DNA of 64,000 bases from CAYXST01 sp964472495 (GCA_964472495.1 CAYYLD010000001.1:62001-126000), one strand, 5' to 3'; positions 31,700 through 41,429 are shown, counted from the stretch's first letter. The notes: a model not told the origin generated them from the sequence alone. Made by a program: numbers and translations.

Positions 31700-33034
31700 T
31701 CACCCCCTTTCCAATTTTTCTCTTAAATAACCGACTAATTCCTTAATTTTTATCCTTTCCTGTTTCATCGTGTCGCGGTGGCGGATAGTTAAATCATCTT
31801 TTTTAAAACTGTCAAAATCAACGGTTAAGCAATAAGGAGTGCCGATTTCGTCCTGGCGGCGATAGCGCCGGCCAATGGAACCGACTTCATCATATTGAGA
31901 CATCCAATGAACTTTGAGCGAATTATAAACCTCCTTAGCTTTCTTAACCAAATTCTTTTTATTCCTAACTAACGGCAAAACGGCTACCTTTATCGGAGCC
32001 AACTCTTTATCCAAACGCAAAACTACTTCTATTTCCTTTTTGGCTTCGGTAGTCTCGGTGCGACCGCCCTTAACTTCTTGATAAGCTTCAACCAAAAAAG
32101 CTAAGACACTGCGGTCAGCCCCGGCCGAGGTTTCAATAATATGAGGAATAAACTTCTTTTTGGTCTGTTCGTCATAATAGCTCAAATCCTGACCGCTGTG
32201 CTTGCTGTGATTAGACAAATCCCAATCGCCACGGTCGTGGATTCCCTCTATTTCATCCCAACCCCAGGGAAATTTGTACTCAATATCAACCGCTTTTTTA
32301 GCATAGTGAGCTAATTCGTCCGGCCGATGCTCCCGGAAACGCAAATTGTCCTTTTCAATTCCCAAGCCAACATACCAATTCATTCGTTCTTTCTTCCAGT
32401 AATCAAACCACTTCTTTTTTTCTTTGGCGTCCGGTTCAACAAAATACTGCATCTCCATTTGTTCAAACTCGCGAGTTTTGAAAATAAAATAACGAGTAGT
32501 AATTTCGTTGCGAAAAGCTTTGCCAATTTGGGCGATACCGAAAGGAATCTTCAAGCGCATAGTATCTTTCATAAATTGGTAATTCATATAAATACCCTGA
32601 CAGGTCTCCCCTCTTAAATAAGTTACGGCTGTTTCGCTTTCAACCGGCCCGATAAAGGTTTTCATCATCAAGTTAAATTTTCTTTCTTTAGTTAATTCTC
32701 CGCCGCAGTCCGGACATTTATTCTCTTTTAAATAATCCTTACGAAAACGACGATGGCACTTTTTACATTCAACCAAAGAATCAGCAAAACCAGCTGTTAA
32801 ATGGCCGGAGGCCTGCCAGACCTTAGGCGACATCAAAATACTGGCATCTACGCCAACGATATCGTCACGATACTGAGTCACTGTCTTCCACCAATTTTGC
32901 TTAATATTATTCTTCAGCAGAGCGCCCAGAAAACCATAATCGTAGCAACTTTCAAAACCGCCGTAAATCTCGCTGGAGGGGGCAATGAAACCTCGGCGCT
33001 TACAAATAGAAATAATTTTTTCCATGGTAACCAT
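31700..33034 (-). CDS. glyS: Glycyl-tRNA synthetase (homodimeric class II)
   Basis: Charges tRNA-Gly. 444 aa, alpha2-type (eukaryote/Gram-positive-like) rather than the alpha2beta2 enzyme. MEKIISICKRRGFIAPSSEI opens the protein, GGFESCYDYGFLGALLKNNI is motif 1 region, a zinc-like CKKCHRRF...KCPDCGGEL lies near 89-115, motif 2 is FRNEITTRYFIFKTREFEQM and motif 3 lies near ETSAGADRSVLAFL. The C-terminal anticodon domain is present. Two in-frame ATGs (33034, 33025); the second gives the more usual length. A TAAGAT box lies a few bases before the start, again without a ribosome-binding site. Confidence 0.96.
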   Translation of the reverse strand: MVTMEKIISICKRRGFIAPSSEIYGGFESCYDYGFLGALLKNNIKQNWWKTVTQYRDDIVGVDASILMSPKVWQASGHLTAGFADSLVECKKCHRRFRKDYLKENKCPDCGGELTKERKFNLMMKTFIGPVESETAVTYLRGETCQGIYMNYQFMKDTMRLKIPFGIAQIGKAFRNEITTRYFIFKTREFEQMEMQYFVEPDAKEKKKWFDYWKKERMNWYVGLGIEKDNLRFREHRPDELAHYAKKAVDIEYKFPWGWDEIEGIHDRGDWDLSNHSKHSGQDLSYYDEQTKKKFIPHIIETSAGADRSVLAFLVEAYQEVKGGRTETTEAKKEIEVVLRLDKELAPIKVAVLPLVRNKKNLVKKAKEVYNSLKVHWMSQYDEVGSIGRRYRRQDEIGTPYCLTVDFDSFKKDDLTIRHRDTMKQERIKIKELVGYLREKLERG

Positions 33035-33136
33035 ACCAATATCTTAACACAGCTAAAAAAAAAGTAAATTAGCCGCAAAAAATCAAATAAAAATCCGCAT
33101 TGAATATATCCCTTTATTATAAGGACTTTTTACTCT

Positions 33137-34876
33137 CTAATTTACTGCCGTTGATTGGAGCTGAGAAAGTTTTTGATAGACGCCGCCTTTGGAAATTAGC
33201 TCTTGGTGATTGCCCTGTTCGACAATTCTGCCTTTTTCTAAAACCAAAATTAAATCAGCTTTTTGAATGGTGCTTAAGCGATGAGCGATAATAAAAGTGG
33301 TTCGGCCTTTGATTAAACGACTTAACGCTTCCTGAATCAGTCTTTCGGTAGCTGTGTCCAAACTGGAAGTAGCTTCATCCAAAATCAAAATTTTAGGATC
33401 TCTCAGAATTGCCCGGGCAATGGCTACGCGTTGTTTCTGGCCAGTGGAAAGTTTAATACCTCGTTCGCCGACCAGCTGCTCATATTTTTTAGGAAACTTT
33501 TGAATAAATCCGTGGACATGAGCGGTTTTGGCCGCTTCAATAATTTCTTTATCAGTGGCTTTTTGTTTTCCATAGCCAATATTGTTCTTAATCGTATCAT
33601 TAAAGAGAGTTATTTCTTGAGGAACAACAGCGATGTTCTTTCTTAAAGATTCCAAGGTTGTTTCGGAAATATCTTGGCCATCTATCAATATTCTTCCCTG
33701 ACTGGGGGTATAATAACGGGAAACCAAGTCCACCAAGGTAGTCTTGCCCACCCCACTTTCGCCGACCAAAGCGATCATTCGGCCGGGCTTAACCCTAAAA
33801 CAAATATCGCTCAAAACCCGCTGATGATCTCGATAACTAAAGCTGACATGAGAAAATTCAACCCTGCCTTGAATGTCTTTTAATTCTTTTCTCCTCGTCC
33901 GGTATGGCTCTGGCTTAACGCCGAGAAGTTTTAAAGCCCGTTGAATGGCCGTTAAACCGGTTCTAATTATCCGGTAATCGTTAGCCAATATGCCAAAAGG
34001 ACGATAAGCCAAACTGACATAACCGATAAACATAACTAATTGACCGGTAGTGATTATCTTTTCCCTTAGAAAGAAAATGGCCAGGCCAAAAACAAAAACG
34101 AATCCTAAACTAAAAATTGTTTGCTGCCAAATATTAAGCTCGCGCCAAATATCCATAAATTTTTTACCCTGCAGACCAACTCTGTCTCTGAAATTTTTGG
34201 CTGTCTTCTTTCTTTCTCTTTCTTCGCCGGTGGAGGATTTGACTGTTTGGATATTAAGAATAGAGTCGTAAAGATCGCCATAAGCTCGTTCATAAAGTTT
34301 ATTCATTTTCTTCTGAGCTTTAATAATTGGTTTGGTTTTCCAAACAGAGGCCAGGGAATAAAAAACTAAAACAATAAAAAGCAAAAAGGTCAAGCGCCAT
34401 TCAACTAAACTCATGATGACCAAAGCGCCAACAACCGTTAAAAAACTCGGCCCGATATCAAAGACAATTTGGCTTATTATCGTTTCTAAATAATCAGCTC
34501 CTCGATAAGCCCGCCTAATTATCTCGCCCATTTTTTTGTGCTTATGAAAGCTCAAGGGCAAATCTAAAAGATGGCCAGACACCTGAAGAAGAAGGTCGTT
34601 GTTCGCGTCAATGCCGATATAAGAACCTTGGGTTTGGACAAACCGACTAGTCCAATCGCTAATTAAAGCCAAAATTAACCAAAACAAAAGGACGGCTCCA
34701 ATTAACTGAAGCCGAGCGGATTCCAGGATAGCGATATCAACCAAGCGGCCGTAGATATAGGGAATAATCGCACCGATAAAAGAGCCGCCTGTGGCAACAA
34801 GGGCTATCAGATAAACCTTCTTTTTATACTTCCTCAAATACTGCCAAATAATTTTTGAATCCTTTAATATTTTCAT
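33137..34876 (-). CDS. ABC exporter, fused permease and ATPase
   Basis: 579-aa half transporter of the MsbA/LmrA type. Six membrane helices (about 20-315), then an ATP-binding domain: Walker A GESGVGKTT (about 374-382), Q-loop VVPQEITLFNDTI, signature LSTGQKQRVAIARAIL (about 476-491), Walker B ILILDEATSSLD and the H-loop IIAHRLSTI. Works as a dimer exporting lipids, peptides or drugs; the substrate is not readable. The signature LSTGQ rather than LSGGQ is a known variant. It stands between a surface-protein gene and glyS as a single gene. Confidence 0.93.
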   Translation of the reverse strand: MKILKDSKIIWQYLRKYKKKVYLIALVATGGSFIGAIIPYIYGRLVDIAILESARLQLIGAVLLFWLILALISDWTSRFVQTQGSYIGIDANNDLLLQVSGHLLDLPLSFHKHKKMGEIIRRAYRGADYLETIISQIVFDIGPSFLTVVGALVIMSLVEWRLTFLLFIVLVFYSLASVWKTKPIIKAQKKMNKLYERAYGDLYDSILNIQTVKSSTGEERERKKTAKNFRDRVGLQGKKFMDIWRELNIWQQTIFSLGFVFVFGLAIFFLREKIITTGQLVMFIGYVSLAYRPFGILANDYRIIRTGLTAIQRALKLLGVKPEPYRTRRKELKDIQGRVEFSHVSFSYRDHQRVLSDICFRVKPGRMIALVGESGVGKTTLVDLVSRYYTPSQGRILIDGQDISETTLESLRKNIAVVPQEITLFNDTIKNNIGYGKQKATDKEIIEAAKTAHVHGFIQKFPKKYEQLVGERGIKLSTGQKQRVAIARAILRDPKILILDEATSSLDTATERLIQEALSRLIKGRTTFIIAHRLSTIQKADLILVLEKGRIVEQGNHQELISKGGVYQKLSQLQSTAVN

Positions 34877-34926
34877 ATTAATTAAATAAACCCGGCTAAT
34901 AGAATTGCCGGGGAGGTCTTCTTAGA

Positions 34927-34949
34927 TTTTAGGAGTCCGACTCCTAAAA
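34927..34949. other. Perfect hairpin between the ABC and surface-protein genes
   Basis: TTTTAGGAGT and ACTCCTAAAA pair fully around a 3-nt loop. It lies downstream of the minus-strand gene 34972-36837. T and A bases belong to the stem, so it is not a classic terminator with a free T-run. Confidence 0.4.
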
Positions 34950-34971
34950 AAGGATACCACCAATAATTGAA

Positions 34972-36837
34972 TTATTCAACAACGATACCATCTTGCCGAT
35001 TGACATTGGGGTCATCGGGCAAGTCAGTATCAATAGCCGAACTAATACTTTCTAAGCTTAAACCAGTAAAAGTATCCTGACCAGTTGCTTTTGATTGACC
35101 AGTCAGTTCAACAAAACCGCCTAAGTGGGCTAAACCCGGGGTGATGGCTACCTGAAAAGCAACTTGTTTGACTGGCAAGAGGAAGCCGGTAGCAGCCGGT
35201 ATATCACCAATCTGCCAAGTCAAGCGGCCGGTTTGAGAATTATAATTCAAATTCTCGTTATTCGGGCTAAAATTGTTCTGCCACCGAACATGAGGCGGCA
35301 AAGAGGCTTCTACTTTAACCTGTTTTAAATCACTGGCCGTATTAATTAAGCGCCATTTAATCGTATAAGTAGTTGTCTGGCCAACTTTTGGCGGAATTGG
35401 TCCGCTATTAGAAATTAAATCATCGTAGTAATAACCTTTGGCCTGCAAAGTCAATTGACTGGCCACCTTACTGATTAACTGGCTCTGGCCGGCGATTTGA
35501 ATATCTCCGAGGGAGAGAGGCGGCTGACTGGAATCAATCTTAACTGTATTTATTATTTTAAAGTTCTTGTCACTGTAATTGTTAATCGGCAGAGGGTCTT
35601 TGACTTTAACCGAAAAAGTCAGCTGGCCGTCTTGATGAGGCCCTAAAAACTCCAAAGCGGGTAAATTACTTGTTTTCCAGGTAATCGTCTGGCTGGCTCC
35701 ATCAAAAGAACCCTCCTTCGAATCTAAGCTGGTTAAATCTAAAGCGGCCCCTTCCAGCTTTGAAGTAATGATTACCTCTTTAATAACCATATCGGTGGTA
35801 TTTTGATAATCAACCAAATAGGTCAGTTTTTCGCCGACTTGGCTAATATAGTCGGTTTGACCATTAACTGTCTGACTGACCGATAAAGGAGAAAGAGAAA
35901 TCTCCAAAGCGCTGACCGTTTCAGCAATGGGCGTAAACTTTTCCTCCTCGAAAATACCTAATTCAGCTTTGAATGATTTGGATTGACCCTCCTCTCCCTG
36001 AATGAGACCTTGAATAAAAATTTTTCCCTCCTGGCCAGCCATTAAACCATCCAGTAACCAGATGCTATCTTCCTCCAATGGCTGGGGCTCGGCTGACTGA
36101 AAAGTAAAGCCGTTCGGATAATCAATCCGCACGCGCAAATTATCAAAAGAAACTTCGGCTTGATTTAAATATTTTAAAGAGAATTTAAATGACTGACCGC
36201 TGACTAAATGACTGGGCAGGTCTAAATCCAAAATCAAGGGGACAGAAATTATCTTAGTCGTAAACTCGGTCCGATTAGTAAAAGTGGAACTAAGGCCACT
36301 CGGTTGATAACTCAGTTCAGCCCAGGCCTTTTTCTCTTCGCCCTGTAAACCAATAATTCTGGCTGGCAAATCTACTTGGTTTTCTTGGCCGATAACCAAG
36401 TCGGGTAAATCGATTATTTGGACTAAATCCTCTGTTTGAGAAGGAATTGATTGGTCGGGATAATGGAAAACTAATTCGACTTGAGTTAAATCTAAGCGAG
36501 TTTGATTTTGATATCTAACAGTATAAGTTGTTTCTTCACCGCTAATCACTCTTTCAGCTCCTTTTATCTCTAATCTGATCTTATCCTTATCGAAAGAAGT
36601 TAAGCCCTGCCAAAAAAACCAGCCGATAATCATTAGAAAGACAAAGCCGGCTAGGCTGCCAAAGAGCCAGTATTTTTTTTGCCTCGGTGAAAGACCTCTC
36701 TTTTCTAATCCTGGCCACTCCGAAAGCGCTTTCTTTTCCGGCTGACGACCAGGCTGAAAGGCCTCGGGCGGTCTGACCCGTTCTTCAAATTCTTCACCTG
36801 GTTTGTAGATTTTCTTTTTTAATTCTTCTAAGGCCAT
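34972..36837 (-). CDS. Large membrane-anchored surface protein with Ig-like/DUF11-like repeats
   Basis: 621-aa protein of unknown function. Cytoplasmic charged N-terminus (1-57), one membrane helix (about 58-79), then about 540 residues outside. The outer part consists of repeated beta-sandwich units with phrases such as VRYQNQTRLDLTQVELVFHY, LKYLNQAEVSFDNLRVRIDY and VDYQNTTDMVIKEVIITS, spaced by roughly 110-130 residues. This pattern (Y-x-N-x-T/S...L..V.V..) is that of DUF11/CARDB-type surface repeats. It probably sits on the cell surface, possibly in contact with a host cell, but that is inference. It ends just before a hairpin and starts 4 nt after recO. Confidence 0.75.
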   Translation of the reverse strand: MALEELKKKIYKPGEEFEERVRPPEAFQPGRQPEKKALSEWPGLEKRGLSPRQKKYWLFGSLAGFVFLMIIGWFFWQGLTSFDKDKIRLEIKGAERVISGEETTYTVRYQNQTRLDLTQVELVFHYPDQSIPSQTEDLVQIIDLPDLVIGQENQVDLPARIIGLQGEEKKAWAELSYQPSGLSSTFTNRTEFTTKIISVPLILDLDLPSHLVSGQSFKFSLKYLNQAEVSFDNLRVRIDYPNGFTFQSAEPQPLEEDSIWLLDGLMAGQEGKIFIQGLIQGEEGQSKSFKAELGIFEEEKFTPIAETVSALEISLSPLSVSQTVNGQTDYISQVGEKLTYLVDYQNTTDMVIKEVIITSKLEGAALDLTSLDSKEGSFDGASQTITWKTSNLPALEFLGPHQDGQLTFSVKVKDPLPINNYSDKNFKIINTVKIDSSQPPLSLGDIQIAGQSQLISKVASQLTLQAKGYYYDDLISNSGPIPPKVGQTTTYTIKWRLINTASDLKQVKVEASLPPHVRWQNNFSPNNENLNYNSQTGRLTWQIGDIPAATGFLLPVKQVAFQVAITPGLAHLGGFVELTGQSKATGQDTFTGLSLESISSAIDTDLPDDPNVNRQDGIVVE

Positions 36838-36841
36838 TGTT

Positions 36842-37381
36842 TTATCTTAACAGACGGAGCGCCTTTTGTAAAAAAAGGCAAGAATGTATTTTCTCTCTAA
36901 AAAGAGAGTTGATTAAAGAAGCGATTGTTTGTTTGCCTTGGCCATAGCCTAGTAATTCTAATAACTGTTTTTCGAAATTGTTAATTATTACTTTCGGTTC
37001 TACTTCTTCTTGGTCAAGCTTCTGAAAACTGGCTAGAATTAACTGCCAGATTTGAGGGTCTTTTTCCGGGCCAATGACAGTTTTATCAATAATTTCAGCT
37101 AAATAATAGGCGGTAGCTAAATAAGGTATTTGTTGGTGAAGTCGAGGAAACCTTTCGATGGTTTCGGCGCCAGTAATAATGTCCAAGTTTTTGCTCGGAG
37201 CGACTAATAAATAGCTATGTAGAAAAAGCTCCAAATGGCCTTTTAGTTTGGATTGATTTTTCCGAACTGCTTTAGCCCTGACCAAAATCTTACCAAAATC
37301 TTTGGTGTAAATAGTTAATAAGCGATCAAATTCACCTGAATTATTTCTTTTAATAATAATTCCTTGGGTTTTGTAAAGCAT
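36842..37381 (-). CDS. recO: DNA repair protein RecO (short)
   Basis: RecO helps RecR load RecA on SSB-coated DNA. The start at 37381 gives MLYKTQGIIIKRNNSGEFDR, the typical N-terminal OB-fold entry; the ATG four codons upstream overlaps the preceding gene. The OB fold (1-80) is followed by a helical domain (FPRLHQQIPYLATAYYLAEI, about 87-106). At 179 aa it is much shorter than E. coli RecO (242) and lacks the zinc-binding C-terminal segment. Identification rests mostly on the N-terminal 100 residues. Confidence 0.82.
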   Translation of the reverse strand: MLYKTQGIIIKRNNSGEFDRLLTIYTKDFGKILVRAKAVRKNQSKLKGHLELFLHSYLLVAPSKNLDIITGAETIERFPRLHQQIPYLATAYYLAEIIDKTVIGPEKDPQIWQLILASFQKLDQEEVEPKVIINNFEKQLLELLGYGQGKQTIASLINSLFREKIHSCLFLQKALRLLR

Positions 37382-37382
37382 G

Positions 37383-37754
37383 TTATTTTTCAAGGAATCG
37401 TTCTATTGAATCAAGTGGGATTATTTCTTCAGATAAAGAATCTAAGTCAAGGGAATCTGTCTTCTCAGAGAAATAAACTGGCTTCCTCTTTCCTAAAGCA
37501 TAACCAATCTCAATTTTTACAAGTGTTCCAACATAGCCATCAGGGTCTATTACATATAAAGCTTCGGAGTCGTCGATTGCCCGGAAGTGATCTTGGCAGA
37601 GTTTTTTCATTGTTTCCATACCAAGTTTATCTTTATCGAGGCCGGAATCTAAATTTGGAAACAATGCCTCGATACCCGCCTCTCTAAATTTTTGTATCGC
37701 TTCTCGGATAAGGTCTTTGTATTTTAAACTTGAACTTAGACAAATTGTTTTCAT
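37383..37754 (-). CDS. Nucleoside 2-deoxyribosyltransferase-like protein
   Basis: 123-aa protein with a Rossmann-like fold. MKTICLSSSLKYKDLI opens with a strand and loop; DDSEALYVIDPDGYVGTLVKIEIGYALGKRKPVYF (quoted in two parts: DDSEALYVIDPDGYVG at about 69-84, then IEIGYALGKRKPVYF) is the hallmark of the nucleoside 2-deoxyribosyltransferase-like/SLOG group. The glutamate in IEIGYA is the usual nucleophile position. Such proteins bind nucleotides or nucleosides; real transferase activity is not certain. The gene ends one base before the recO ATG, so it is co-transcribed with recO. No ribosome-binding site. Confidence 0.72.
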   Translation of the reverse strand: MKTICLSSSLKYKDLIREAIQKFREAGIEALFPNLDSGLDKDKLGMETMKKLCQDHFRAIDDSEALYVIDPDGYVGTLVKIEIGYALGKRKPVYFSEKTDSLDLDSLSEEIIPLDSIERFLEK

Positions 37755-37818
37755 ATTTTGAAAATTGATTACGAGCTATTGAAATCAATAATTCATTTCG
37801 TCTCCTCTGACGGCCTCT

Positions 37819-40800
37819 TTATTTCCTAATTCCCAGCCAGACTTTTTGGTTGTCTAGCTTCAGTTCTTTTTCTACTAAGAAGATTTCTTTTCTCTTGGCG
37901 CCAGCTTCTATTTGAACAGCCGAAACTTCTTTTTTGATTTCTGGCGCTTGCTTTTGGATTAATTTATTCAAAGAAGGGACGGTTGAATAACACAGGTAAA
38001 TCTTATCTCTCGGTTTTAAGCCGCCGTCTTTGCGCATCCCTTGAACTAAACGAACCAAATCTCTAATCAGGCCGGCTGCTCTTAACTCCACAGTCAGCTT
38101 AGTATCTAATTTAATCTCTTTGCCGAAAACCACTTCTTTAACATTAACTTCCTCGGCCAACAAATCAGCCAATTCTTTATCAGTCGCTATTGGCTTATTA
38201 TTAACAACCAATTTTTCGAGCGGTTGTCTTACTTTAATACCGGCCTTAGCTCTTTGGGCTAAACCAATAGCCGCTATTTGCCGCACTTCTGACATCTTCC
38301 CTGCCAATTTTTTATCAATCAATTTCTTATCGGGCTTGGGGTAATCACTTAGATGAACCGAATAGCCTTTTTCTAAATGTTGATATACTTCTTCAGTCAA
38401 GAAAGGCAGAAAAGGAGCAGTTAACTTAGCTAACTTCAATAGAACAAAAGAATAAACTTTTTGGGCTTCTTTTTTTTCTGAAGGACTGGCTGGTTTTTGG
38501 AATCGCCGACGGGAACGCCGAACATACCAGTTAGAAAAATCCTCTAAGAAATTGTCTATCAAACGGGCTGCCTTAGTCAATTCATACTTGTCCATCCACT
38601 CAATCATTTCTTGATTAAGCGTATTGACCAGAGAAACAATCCATTTATCCAAAACATTTTTCGGCTGGACTGACTGGGGAGCCAGACATTCTTTTTCTGT
38701 ATAAGTATCCAAAAAAGTAAAAGAATTCCAAAGAGTCAGAATGGTTCGGCGGAAGGTCTCGGCAATTCTTTTTTCAGAAACAATATAATCCTCGCCCATT
38801 GGGGTACTGGTCAATAAGTAATAGCGCATGGCATCAGCCCCGTATTTATCGAAAATAATCTCGGGGTCAGGATAATTTTTCAAACGCTTAGAAAGCTTTT
38901 TGCCGTCTTCGCCCAGAACCATGCCATTAACAATAACGTTTTTGAAGGCGGGTTGATTTTTACCCAGACCGATATTCTTCAAAGTTAAAGCCGTGGCCAA
39001 AACATGCAGGGTATAAAACCAGCCCCGGGTCTGGTCAACGCCTTCGGCAATAAAATCAGCCGGAAAAGATTTTTTAACTAATTTTTTGTTTTCAAAAGGA
39101 TAATGCCATTGGCCGTAAGGCATTGAGCCCGATTCAAACCAGCAGTCAAAAACTTCCAATGTTCTTTTCATTGTTCCTCCGCAAGAACAAGGAATGGTTA
39201 TTTGGTCAACAAAAGGTCTGTGTAAATTCAAATTTCCCTGGTCATCAAAAGGCAGTTTTTTAAATTTGAGAGGTTCTAATTGACCGGGTCGAATAAGCTC
39301 TTTTTCTCTATTGTCAGCTATTTTTTCATTAGATAAACCTTGGCTAGCTCCTTTAAGAATCCAAATAGGATCGCCATGGCTCACAATTAAAATATTTTTA
39401 CCCAGGTATTTGTTATCCACGGCCAAAAGTAAATTCATCATCCTTTTTTTAACCTGTTTAAGATTTTCGCCGTCCGGCGCCTTCTGGTCAAATTTCCTCA
39501 AATTGTTATTTTGAAAATAGGCGTGGTATTCCTTAACTGGCCTACTCTTAAACTTGCCGAATTCAACATCGCGCAAACGTTTGTCATAAATAACGTCAAT
39601 CCCTAAAGATTGGCTAATAATGGAAGCGGTTTGTCGAGTACGGTAAAAATCGGAACTGAAAATTAAGTCTATTTTAGCTTTCTTTAATTTAGGAATTAAT
39701 CGTTTGATGTCCGTTCGGCCGTTTGAATTTAGTCCTTCTTTCTGATTTTCTCGGTCGGTATAAATTATCCGCTTTAGATTATTAATCGTTTGGCCGTGAC
39801 GAAGAATATAGTAATTATTCCTTTTGGCTTTTTGAGCTAATCCCTGAAGACTGCCAATTGTTTCTGTTTGGCCGCATTTTTGACATTGCCAAATAGGAAT
39901 AGGCGTTCCCCAATAGCGATTGCGGGAGATAGACCAGTCACGAGCGCCTTCCAGCCATTTGCCAAAACGGCCTTCTTTGAAATGACTAGGCACCCATCTG
40001 ATTTTTTTGTTATTGGCAACTAATTCTTTTTTGAATTTGCTCACCGCTACATACCAACTGTTAATCGGGTAATAGAGCAAGGGACTATCACAACGCCAAC
40101 AAAAAGGATAGGCGTGGACTATTTTTTCTTCTCTAAAAAGCAGTTTTCTTTCTTCCAAATCATTTTTGATATCTTGGTCGGCTTGTTTAACGAATTTGCC
40201 TTCGCCCGGAATCCCCAGTCCTCTGATTATTTTCCCTTCTTCGTCAACCGTAACCAAACCGGGTAAATTTTCTTTTTTCCCCAACTCCATATCCTCTTCG
40301 CCAAAAGTAGGAGCAATATGGACCAGACCAGTCCCGTCTTCCGTCGAAACAAAATCAGCCGGAACAACCCGATAGCCCGGCTTGTCCAATTCCATCGGGT
40401 AAAGAGCCTGATATTCTTGACCAATCAAATTCCGTCCCTTGAATTCTTCAAGTGTTTCGCGCTTATCTCCTAAAACAGACAGCCGGGCTTTAGCCAAAAT
40501 TAAATATTCGTCGTTTAATTCAACTTTAACATAATCAAAATCAGGGCCAACCGCGACAGCCGTATTGGCAGCCAAAGTCCAAGGGGTGGTCGTCCAAACA
40601 AGCAAATATGTGCTCTTTTGCCCCTTTATAGGAAACTTAATATAGACTGATTCGTCTTCTACTTCCCGATAGGCCCCCGGCTGGTTTAGTTCAAAATTAG
40701 ATAAAGGCGTTCCGCAACGAGGACAATAGGGGGTTACTCTAAAATCCTGATAAACTAACCCTTGATCCTGTAATTGTTTTAAAACCCACCAGACGGACTC

Positions 40801-41247
40801 AATGTACTCGTTATCCATAGTCGCGTAAGCTCGAGAAAAATCAGACCAGCGGGCAATTCGATTAAAGATTTTATACCAGTCATTAATACAGAGAAAAACC
40901 GATTTGCGGCAAGCTTGGTTAAATTTCCTGATTCCGAATTTTTCAATATCTTTTTTGTTCTTCAGCCCCAATTCCTGCTCAATCATATTTTCTACCGGCA
41001 AGCCATGGCAGTCCCAGCCGACCCGCCAAAAAATACGGCGTCTTCTCATTGCCCAGTAGCGCAGAACAATGTCTTTAATTGAACTGGCCAAAATATTGCC
41101 ATAGTGAGGCAATCCGGAAGCAAAAGGCGGACCGTCGTAAAAACTAAAAAAGGGTTTCTTCTGGCGAAGCTTAACTGACTTGGCAAAAATATCTTCTTTC
41201 TGCCAAAACTTAAGTATTTTCTTTTCTATTTTGGGGATTTGGTCCAT
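37819..41247 (-). CDS. ileS: Isoleucyl-tRNA synthetase with inserted histidine-phosphatase domain
   Basis: 1142-aa class I synthetase of the eukaryote-like type (IleRS2). HIGH is HYGN (48-51); KMSKS is KLSKRLKNYPDP (784-795); the editing domain contains WTTTPWTLAANTAV. After the cysteine pair CQKCGQ and IGSLQGL, a complete domain of about 180 residues begins with YYILRHGQTIN (Arg483-His484-Gly485). It continues with FSSDFYRTRQTAS and LRDVEFGKF and ends after ILIVSHGDPIW (His624). These are the catalytic motifs of the phosphoglycerate-mutase/histidine-phosphatase superfamily. The synthetase resumes at LHRPFVDQI and IPCSCGGTMKRTLEVFDCWF. Start at ATG 41247; an upstream TTG lies in the hairpin element 41255-41429. 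IleRS2 enzymes are typically mupirocin-resistant (established knowledge). Confidence 0.95.
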   Translation of the reverse strand: MDQIPKIEKKILKFWQKEDIFAKSVKLRQKKPFFSFYDGPPFASGLPHYGNILASSIKDIVLRYWAMRRRRIFWRVGWDCHGLPVENMIEQELGLKNKKDIEKFGIRKFNQACRKSVFLCINDWYKIFNRIARWSDFSRAYATMDNEYIESVWWVLKQLQDQGLVYQDFRVTPYCPRCGTPLSNFELNQPGAYREVEDESVYIKFPIKGQKSTYLLVWTTTPWTLAANTAVAVGPDFDYVKVELNDEYLILAKARLSVLGDKRETLEEFKGRNLIGQEYQALYPMELDKPGYRVVPADFVSTEDGTGLVHIAPTFGEEDMELGKKENLPGLVTVDEEGKIIRGLGIPGEGKFVKQADQDIKNDLEERKLLFREEKIVHAYPFCWRCDSPLLYYPINSWYVAVSKFKKELVANNKKIRWVPSHFKEGRFGKWLEGARDWSISRNRYWGTPIPIWQCQKCGQTETIGSLQGLAQKAKRNNYYILRHGQTINNLKRIIYTDRENQKEGLNSNGRTDIKRLIPKLKKAKIDLIFSSDFYRTRQTASIISQSLGIDVIYDKRLRDVEFGKFKSRPVKEYHAYFQNNNLRKFDQKAPDGENLKQVKKRMMNLLLAVDNKYLGKNILIVSHGDPIWILKGASQGLSNEKIADNREKELIRPGQLEPLKFKKLPFDDQGNLNLHRPFVDQITIPCSCGGTMKRTLEVFDCWFESGSMPYGQWHYPFENKKLVKKSFPADFIAEGVDQTRGWFYTLHVLATALTLKNIGLGKNQPAFKNVIVNGMVLGEDGKKLSKRLKNYPDPEIIFDKYGADAMRYYLLTSTPMGEDYIVSEKRIAETFRRTILTLWNSFTFLDTYTEKECLAPQSVQPKNVLDKWIVSLVNTLNQEMIEWMDKYELTKAARLIDNFLEDFSNWYVRRSRRRFQKPASPSEKKEAQKVYSFVLLKLAKLTAPFLPFLTEEVYQHLEKGYSVHLSDYPKPDKKLIDKKLAGKMSEVRQIAAIGLAQRAKAGIKVRQPLEKLVVNNKPIATDKELADLLAEEVNVKEVVFGKEIKLDTKLTVELRAAGLIRDLVRLVQGMRKDGGLKPRDKIYLCYSTVPSLNKLIQKQAPEIKKEVSAVQIEAGAKRKEIFLVEKELKLDNQKVWLGIRK

Positions 41248-41254
41248 ATACAAC

Positions 41255-41429
41255 AAAATATTTTTAGAAAGAGGCGAGATGAGAAAATGCCGGAGCTTTG
41301 TTTACCTCGGCTATTCTCCTGTAGAGAAGCCACTTTTCGACATTTCGTATCTTTCAAGATACGTCTTTAACTCATCTCGTCCTAAGAAAAGAATAGAGGG
41401 ATCAGTTGGTTTCCTTCTAAAAATATTTT
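41255..41429. repeat. MITE-like element in the ileS leader
   Basis: Terminal arms AAAATATTTTTAGAAA (41255-41270) and CTTCTAAAAATATTTT (41414-41429) pair over 15 of 16 bases. Inside, GGCGAGATGAG pairs with CTCATCTCGTC, and GTATCTT-tc-AAGATAC forms a small hairpin. The element ends 8 nt before the ileS ATG, so it is transcribed as its leader. It has no T-box sequence and no coding potential. Confidence 0.65.
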
